Shown: piece after piece, positions 57,758 through 64,000 of the stretch
Numbering within the stretch: position 1 is the stretch's first letter
Layout of the letters: the number at the start of each line of letters is the position of its first letter
From: Macrobrachium rosenbergii
Lineage: Eukaryota > Arthropoda > Malacostraca > Decapoda > Palaemonidae
Length of the DNA: 64,000 nt
NCBI RefSeq assembly: GCF_040412425.1
Contig: NC_089749.1
Location: forward strand, 35,334,570 to 35,398,569
Direction: 5' to 3'
Position numbers and translations under genes: made by a program
Notes under the pieces: generated by a model
Told to the model about the DNA's origin: nothing
Databases searched by the model: none
What the model saw: only the letters and a program-made list of their open reading frames with translations

Positions 57758-59000
57758 TTATGTACTTACCAATTTTCGGCTGTGCGTGGGCATGCGTGCC
57801 TTGATATGTGAATGTGTGAACTTAGCATGGTACTGAAGAGTTAGTGCCGGGTGCTTGGAAGCTGGCGCCAGTCGCTTGGGAGTGGGCACTGGGCGCTTGA
57901 AAGCAGGTGCCAAGCGTTTGGCAACTGGCGCCAAGCACTTGGGAGCTGGTAGTGGGTGCTCGGAAACTGGCAGTGGGCCCTCGGGAGCTGGTGTTGGTTG
58001 CTTGTGAAGAGATGGCCCAGTGCTTAAATGAAGACGACGGGTGCCTGAGAAGGATCGTTGGGTGCTTGGGAGCCAAAGCCAAGGACGCCCAAAAGAAATA
58101 CTCCAGACTGTTCCACGCCTGCTGGAAGGATGAGGGCTGCGACCTGGCTCTTTAAACCGCTTACTTGGCTGCGGAGAAGAGCGGCCAGCATCGTCTATCG
58201 TGCTAGTGCTTCCAGACCGGCCTGGAGTCCTGAAAGTCGGACGACACTGGTGCACATTCAAGATACCTTTCCAGCAGCTGTCTTTCAAAACCTGGGATAT
58301 GAGTGCAACAGGCTCGACTGAGGGGGCAGCTACTCGTGGGCAAGCCCCACTGTCCTCCCTTGAACTTTCGGCATGTCTTCTCCCAGGTTCAGGGGAGCAG
58401 GACAGAGACCTTTGTCTAGGAGAAAAGGTGGGATGAGAAGCCACCTCATCCAGTTGCACAACACTGTCTCTTGTCAAGGCGCCTTTCCAGTGGCTGTCTG
58501 CCAATACCTGGAAACGCACAAGTTCGACTGAGGGGGTAGCTACCAGTGGGCCAACCCCACCAGCCTCCATTGGACTTCCAGTATGTCTTCTCCCAGGTTC
58601 AGGGGAGCAGTACAGTGACCTTCGTCTAAGAGAACCGGCAGGACGAGTAGCCACATCATCCACTTCATTGTATTCACTACTAGGTTAAATTTCTTGTTAA
58701 ACCTAGACTTGAGACTGGCAATGGCAAGGGTCAGAAGGAAAGGAGCCAGGTGTGGGAGTAGGAAGCAGGGGTGAAGGAATAGCTAACCTAGGTTTAGGTA
58801 TAGATCTTAGGATAGGAGAAGCACGTTTCTCAGCACTAGAGGCCGTACTCTTCTTCCCATCATTTACTTGTCTAGGTGAGATTTAAGTACCCTCCACTTA
58901 TGCTCATCTGGCGCTGGGCGGTTGAGAGCTGGCGCCGGGTGCTCAGGACAATCATTACATACAGCACAAGTTCTCTTCTTACTACATTACTGTTCCCTAC
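57758..59000 (-). pseudogene. DIRS gag-like region with Pro/Ala repeats
   Basis: A minus-strand frame of about 300 codons (58663-57758) begins after a stretch near 59000-58900 reading CAVCNDCPEHPAPALNRPAP in another frame, a Cys-rich start. The C-terminal part carries degenerate repeats of the form KRxAPAxKxP. Twice it repeats a block with RRRSLYCSPEPGRRH / RQRSLSCSPEPGRRH, so part of the gene is itself duplicated (about 150 codons apart). From memory this composition fits gag-like ORFs of decapod DIRS elements. Frameshifts prevent a single intact gene. Confidence 0.55.
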
Positions 59001-59221
59001 ACTTACTGCAAAATATATGAGGATATGATCAATTTGGTTTTGCAACCTTCGCTACAGTAGTGAAAACTAGATGAACTGGAATCAGACATAATAACAAAAA
59101 CTAAAAAAACTGATCTTGAAAGCTATCAAAGCTTGAAGGCTACTCAAAATAAGCAATAATACTTCATCGAAATCCAGTTATTCAACCAAAAACCAATGAA
59201 AAAAAAGCTGCTGCAGACCCC

Positions 59222-59412
59222 CAATGTTTACTCAAGAGATGGCAGAAACAGAATGAGGTTGTGTGGTAAGTTGTTTCGAGTACTCCTGTTAGTAGGCGGG
59301 GCCTGTCACTTACACTAAACTATTGAAGCGCTACCACAATTTTTTAAATAAAAGGCTGCCGCGCAAGTTAGAAACTATAGCTATGTAATTACTTGTTAGG
59401 TTACTGATATGA
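59222..59412. repeat. DIRS inverted terminal repeat, right (element 5' end)
   Basis: GGCGGGGCCTGTCACTTACA, GAAGCGCTACCAC, ATTTTTTAAATAAAAGGCTG and AACTATAGCTATGTAATTAC are inverted copies of the left repeat. There are several mismatches and one small gap. Confidence 0.88.
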
Positions 59413-59850
59413 AATGCCACTTTTCTTGACTCTATATTAACAACTTCTTCCTCTGGATATTGGGATCTTTTTAGTACGTCAGTGAACTTTTTGCCTTATG
59501 TGGTTAAACTCAAACAAAAAGGTTGGGATTCTTCTTACCTTCTTCGCTGGTGGCTTTGTTGCCAAGACTTAACTTTACAAGACTGGTGATTGTATCACAG
59601 TGCCCTTCACCACTCCATTACTTGAAAATCTGTCTTGTTCTGTTACAACCATTCAGTTGTACCTTTAAAGAACCATAGGTTTTAGACAAGGCACAATCAG
59701 ATTTTCTTATTCACAGAATAATATGTGACCTAAAACAAGAAATGTAGTCACATACTGGCTCAGGAGATGAGCAATTAGAGCAAATGAAAGTGTGACAGAG
59801 GACCAGTGCCTCTAGTGGAATTACCCTCATGATGAGAGCTTTATTAATGT
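59413..59850 (+). pseudogene. DIRS-like relic, right part (tyrosine recombinase continuation)
   Basis: Immediately outside the right inverted repeat, + frames read SVNFLPYVVKLKQKGWDSSY, then QLYL, stop, RTIGFRQG and VVTYWLRR. The order agrees with the DIRS tyrosine-recombinase pattern LYLxRTxxFR followed by a WI/WL helix. It is probably the second half of the relic interrupted at 41.21 kb. The match is weak, with stops, and rests on block order. Confidence 0.4.
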
Positions 59851-60470
59851 AACGTCAATAATTTTTTCGATCACAACTTAGATGTTAGTATGGTTTCAAA
59901 GGAATTATGTTGAAAATGTACAATGATATTTGCTAATTTTCATTTATGTGTTTTGATGCATAGGCTGGCGAGACTCCTTGAGGACTGTCATAGAAAGGGA
60001 GCAAATGATCCTTCTGTTTAAGTAGTATTCTAGGCAATTAGAAGAGTCAAACTTTTCTTCATAACCAACTTGCTGCTCACCCCTCATTCTCCAGTACAGC
60101 ATCCACATGAGGTAACCTTCCAGTTTACAGTAAACAACTGATTACCTGCACTAACAAATAAAAGGGGGCTGCAAATACAAAGTGCAAAGAAGGCAATAGT
60201 GACAAGACTGTCCGACTCAGGGACACCAGTATTATACATACATTATTAAAATTTTCTATATATAAATATATGCTAGTAGATTTATGAAGCCAGCAAAGTT
60301 GCTTATAAAAGTCTTGAGACAGTATTGGTGGTTAGGACATTTGCATTAAAATTAGAATACCCAAGAAAAATTTTTGATGCATCATCAGCAGTAATATACT
60401 CTATAATTATGGCAACATAGAAATATAGCATATGCTAAAAACATCTCATACTGTAATAAAGAATTCATAT
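59850..60470. other. Unassigned stretch, possibly more DIRS relic
   Basis: AT-rich sequence after the recombinase-like blocks. No reliable motif, ORF or repeat was seen. Confidence 0.4.
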
Positions 60471-60479
60471 TTTTTGATG

Positions 60480-60575
60480 TTGCGAGATTTGTGAGTGCTT
60501 GGCGACCCCAGAAAAAATGCTTGTTGACCCCACTAGGGGTCGCTACCCCAGGGTTGGGAAAGGGTGCCTTAGAGG
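60480..60575. repeat. Possible hAT-like terminal fragment
   Basis: GACCCCACTAGGGGTCGCTA then CCCCAGGGTTGGGAAAGGGTG resembles, from memory, right ends of hAT non-autonomous elements. No left partner was found. Confidence 0.3.
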
Positions 60576-60579
60576 GTAT

Positions 60580-62760
60580 GTCAAAACAATCTAACTAGTT
60601 TCATTAAATTTCGGACGGAGGCACAGGTGATCAGGAAGGCGAAAATTATGGCAATTTTGGAGACTATAAATCCGAAACACAGTGGAGGAAAAGAAGAGAG
60701 AAGAAAAATATTACCAAAAAAATTAATGATATTAAAACTGGCCAAGTAGTAACAAATAGTTGAAGAGAACAGTGAAAATTAAAATGATTCAACAAATAGC
60801 ATAAGCAGTGATCCAATAACAAGTAGAAAATTCAACATCACTGCATTCAGCTCCACTTCACTTCTCACGAGGATACCCTGGGAGTGAGAAAGATGCAGAA
60901 AAGTGGATATCTGAAGTGCGCAAGAGGCAATCAAAGCATATTCGAGTAAAATATGCCTAATAGCTTTAGTAAGTGTAAAAGAGACTGGAAATGTTAACAA
61001 CAAAGGGGCATAAGGGAGTAGTGTTATATCAACCTGAGAGTAAAGAAATGACCCAGAATTTTATCATTCTAGATGTTAATCCAAGATGCACGCCACTGGA
61101 ATGGATACAAGTAGCATGTCCCAATGTTACTGGACGACCATGGAAAAAGAGGAGTAGGACAAATCGGGAAATAATAAAATAATAGGGTGGTGAAAGAAAG
61201 TCATACCTGACCATCTGATGATATCTGTCTATTTTCATCCCCTTGTGTGGTAAGTGCTCTAGGTGGAATAATAGCAGAATGCAGATTTTGTGCTCAAATC
61301 CATGAGTCAGCCACATGCCGAGTTCTTATGAATGCTGGCAATGAGATTACACCATCATGTTACAACTGCAGAGGCAGTCACTCAGACCAGTGAGCTAAGT
61401 TCCCTAAAGAGACTCTAGCCTCTGAAGCCCATAGTATAGTAACTAGTAAGGAAGAATGGGGAGCTATCTCAGGACCTACTGCAGGACATTCCCTTTACAG
61501 TAAAAGGAAGCTAATGTGTAAGGAAAATTTCCCATCCCTGCCCAGCGAATGGATTATCTCTGAAGTTAAAACATCCATACCCAGAGCAGAGGTTAGTTCT
61601 CTGATGATAATAAATAACAGGCTGAACTGCTACATGGAAGGAGACAGAAAAGAAAAAGAAAGGCTCCGGATGACTATACAAGTCTTAAATGAATGACTTG
61701 TCAAGCAGAGTACAGTACTACAGTAGATAAACTGGTCTCAGAAAAGGAGGCAGCACATGGGAGGAGCCAACATCACTGTATTTATAGTTAAGTGCAGCCT
61801 TAGGGTTAAAGTAGATAGCGTTCATAGTCTTCACAAATGTAAAGGAGGGCCTTTGATAGGCTAGCCATACGATTATTTTAACGGAGCTGACAGAAATGAT
61901 AGAATAAAGACTCCAACAGTTGTTAATGGATTACATAACAGATGGAATAAGTTGTGCCTAATTTGAAGGTGTTTGTTCAAGATGGGAAAAATGGCTTTGG
62001 TTACTTTTTTATCATCTACCCTTTTAATGCTCCTATGAATGTATCAGGGAAATTCAATATTGTATATCATGAATAATAATAGGCATATATGCAGATGACA
62101 CAATAATACAAACAAGCGCAGAGAAGAGGATAAAAAAAAAACTAAGGCATTAACAGCATTATGTAATAGCATAGGATTAGTCATGTCACCTGAGAAGACT
62201 AAGGTGATAGCAAGAGATACACATAACCCCTTGCAGCTACACATACAATGGAAAAGAACAAAGGTAGCCCAGTACAAGTACATGGGGGTCATACTCAGCA
62301 ACAGGTGTCATACACGGGTTGCATGAAATTAAGAGAATAGTACCGGTATCAGCAGCAAGGTTAAACCTTTGAAAGATAGCTAGTGGCTCTGTGGGTGCAA
62401 GTGTACCAGCCGGAAATCATTCGGTAAAGGTTAGCAAGAAGCATAATAGGAGCAACCAAAAGTAGTGTCAGGCAAAAATATACCGAGGAATGAGGTAGGT
62501 TTCCATCCAGTTAAAGGCAATGCCATAATACCGAAAGATAGCTTGAATGCCCTACAGTCAGTAACACCAAGAAAAGCTGAATCCAACATCACAGTGAGAA
62601 GAGCTATAGCCCAGCTATCACAGATCAGATAAGCAGGCAAAGTGGTCAGATTTATATGGGTGCCATTATACACTGGAGTAATAGGCAATGAGAAGCCCGT
62701 TATGCCCTTATTGGGCAATAACATTGGGCAGACTTCTAATAGTCTGTCTTTTGGAACAGT
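60580..62760 (+). pseudogene. Decayed I-clade LINE (ORF1 knuckles, RT, RNase H)
   Basis: ORF1-type zinc knuckles are clear: AECRFCAQIHESATCRVL at about 61275 and CYNCRGSHSDQ, stop, AK at about 61359. A Lys/Glu-rich segment follows to 61696. The RT active box reads GIYADDTIIQTSAEKRIKK with YADD at 62088-62099. A downstream thumb block reads SIGLVMSPEKTKVIARDTHN, then YKYMGVILSNR. RNase H shows VRFIWVPLYTGVIGNE at about 62645-62692. The endonuclease and much of the RT fingers are missing or unreadable, and stops are frequent. The RNase H after RT places it in the I group, like the LINE in the Gypsy-1 LTR but in the opposite orientation. Confidence 0.75.
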
Positions 62761-62779
62761 TACTTACCTTCCCTCAAGA

Positions 62780-64000
62780 TCAACTGGCTCCTCCCTTTTT
62801 TTTTATACATCAGTCCTGTCTCCAGGATTGTCCAGATCTCTCACTCTGCCAAATGAGGTGCAGACATGCCAAAGAAAGGCGCACTGGAAGTCATAGATCC
62901 TACCAGAAGACTACTGGAGACGGCATTGATCTTTCTCCTCTGAGATGAGTTTGTTTGTCAAATGCCATTCACAACTGAAACCCAATGGCCAGTGCTGGCT
63001 TTTATCAGAGAGGACAATTTCATGCTTTCGGGTCTGAGGGATGCAAATTTCCAAGTACTCATCCATCGGGACTCTGGGATGCACCTCCACTTTATCTGTG
63101 ATTGGCAGTCGACTTGTCAAAGCACTTGCTTCACAGGTGTTTGCATGACTGTTCAAACTGATGTCAGTTTGGGGCCATTCATCTGGGACCCCTCTCTCAC
63201 GGTATCTCAAGACAGGTTGATCAGGGCTCTCTCTGTGACATATTAACCCTGGAACCAGGAATGACGAATCCTTTTGCTGTGATATGGGTATCATGATAAA
63301 TGAGAAGAGGACTGGTCTCCCACACAAACAACAGCAAAGTACCTGGGCCTTTGACAGACCAACGGACTCAGGAGGTAACAGTGCAGTTATTGTTACAACA
63401 AGAACAATCAGCTTGGTATTCATAATCCTTCTGTCCCCCTTTGTCTATGGAGAAACTCTTGTCCTAGCGTGTACCCAATTGTGTTCACTTCAGAGTGTGT
63501 GTGATGCAACACTGGTCATCTGCCATTGGTCCTCTGATGCTCCTTGTTCCACTGAATTGGTCAGTGTTAGATGATGGGAACCTATTTATAGGAACTCCAA
63601 TTAACCCCTCCTCACTGGATGGGATGCACTCCCAAGTGGCTCTTTCACCTCAGGTGCCTAAACTCTAGATGATTTTCACTTTCACATCAATGTTCTCGAA
63701 GTGGGTTTCACACTTCTGGTACTACTAGCATTCCAGGCTCAGTTGATGGGACACAACCATGGGGATGTAAACCAGTAAGCAATCTCTCCTCCTGTACAGG
63801 CTAGCAATGTGATTGCATGGATGGATGGTTCGCAACACCATCAAGATGTCATGGAAATACATCCCACACAACTGTAATGTGTTGGGAAATCAGCTCAGCC
63901 ATCAGGGAAAGTTTGTAGGGATGGCATGGTCCTTACACCCACACATGGCATAAAGATTTGAGGGTGGAGAACCTCTTGGATGAAGTGGTTCCCCTTTCAA
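62780..64000 (+). pseudogene. Second DIRS-like relic, cut by the window edge
   Basis: The + frames read DEFVCQMPFTTETQWPVLAF, IREDNFMLSGLRDANFQ and VLIHRDSGMHLHF, the DIRS RT block that normally reads METxxSVLxxIRxGDxMxSxDLxDAYFxxPIHxxSR. The YxDD region is deleted or unreadable. At 63680-63760, HINVLEVGFTLLVLLAFQAQ then LMGHN is the RNase H start (NVLELRAVxLAL). Near 63880-63950, GNQLSHQGKFVGMAWSLHPH matches ADxLSRxGQVxxxEWSLHP. The element continues off the right edge toward its recombinase. Frameshifts are numerous. Confidence 0.7.

Larger units (their letters stand above)
51597..57785. mobile_element. PIF/Harbinger-like DNA transposon with DDE transposase and MADF gene
   Basis: A + strand DDE_Tnp_4-type transposase (51938-53122) and a convergent minus-strand MADF gene (57284-55930) lie between the two DIRS gag halves. 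PIF/Harbinger elements characteristically encode a transposase plus a second DNA-binding protein. Boundaries are set by where DIRS sequence stops (about 51596) and restarts (about 57785). Clear terminal repeats were not found; both ends share only loose blocks such as GTGCCRTAAATG. Gypsy-2 interrupts it at 53.12-55.68 kb. Confidence 0.75.
41213..59412 (-). mobile_element. DIRS-like tyrosine-recombinase retrotransposon carrying nested insertions
   Basis: Both ends share an inverted terminal repeat of roughly 190 bases (41213-41408 and 59222-59412). Reading right to left on the minus strand come: a gag-like region with Pro/Ala-rich repeats (59.0-57.76 kb, continued at 51.6-51.44 and 45.58-45.0 kb), reverse transcriptase (44.84-44.05), RNase H/connector (43.67-43.07), tyrosine recombinase (42.83-42.06), an internal complementary region (41.43-41.53) and the terminal repeat. 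This order and the inverted ends are characteristic of DIRS elements, which integrate circular DNA with a tyrosine recombinase rather than a DDE integrase and make no target duplication. The 18.2-kb span is inflated by a Gypsy and a Harbinger insertion; the element proper is about 6 kb. Its RT active site is mutated, so it is dead. Confidence 0.82.

Overview
The window is animal nuclear DNA, most likely from a decapod crustacean. Four things point that way: spliced GT-AG genes with multi-kilobase introns, very dense dinucleotide microsatellites, DIRS, Gypsy, I-clade LINE and Harbinger elements, and dispersed repeats I recognise from decapod genomes. No bacterial-type gene or RNA operon is visible. 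The species cannot be named from the sequence.

The only host gene I can support is the 3' half of a synaptotagmin-like protein gene (Drosophila bitesize / vertebrate SLP family) on the + strand. Six exons (14331-14515, 26945-27047, 27650-27814, 29325-29515, 34751-34959, 35902-36062) join in frame over 337 codons to a TAG stop. They encode tandem C2A and C2B domains. The N-terminal exons, including any Rab-binding domain, are not recognisable here and probably lie upstream. About 1-14.3 kb is therefore probably upstream intron. It is packed with (TA)n, (GA)n and (TG)n tracts and holds an antisense LINE reverse-transcriptase relic. The introns also hold a pair of foldback MITEs, a tRNA-derived SINE, a Tigger-like transposase relic and a 36-bp minisatellite. 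A long AT-rich 3' UTR probably follows to about 38.3 kb.

From about 39.4 kb to the right edge the character changes. Long microsatellites stop, and the DNA becomes a stack of transposons inside transposons. (1) A + strand DIRS relic (39.4-41.2 kb) seems to resume at 59.4 kb. (2) Between those points sits a minus-strand DIRS element (41.21-59.41 kb) with inverted terminal repeats, an internal complementary region, RT, and a tyrosine recombinase with a visible His-x-x-Arg box. (3) Inside it is a Gypsy LTR retrotransposon, Gypsy-1 (45.58-51.44 kb, minus), flanked by an ATGGT(TT) duplication. (4) The 3' LTR of Gypsy-1 is split by a 5'-truncated I-clade LINE with a TAA tail. (5) Beside Gypsy-1 is a PIF/Harbinger element (about 51.6-57.8 kb) with a DDE transposase and a MADF gene. 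It is interrupted by a second, 3'-truncated Gypsy copy (53.12-55.68 kb, plus). To the right, 60.5-62.8 kb is a decayed I-clade LINE, and 62.8-64.0 kb is the start of another DIRS relic running off the window.

Every element checked carries stops, frameshifts or deletions in its coding genes, so all look dead in their present form. I found no defence system, CRISPR array, operon or functional RNA gene. The most informative signal is the insertion chronology and the terminal anatomy of the DIRS element.
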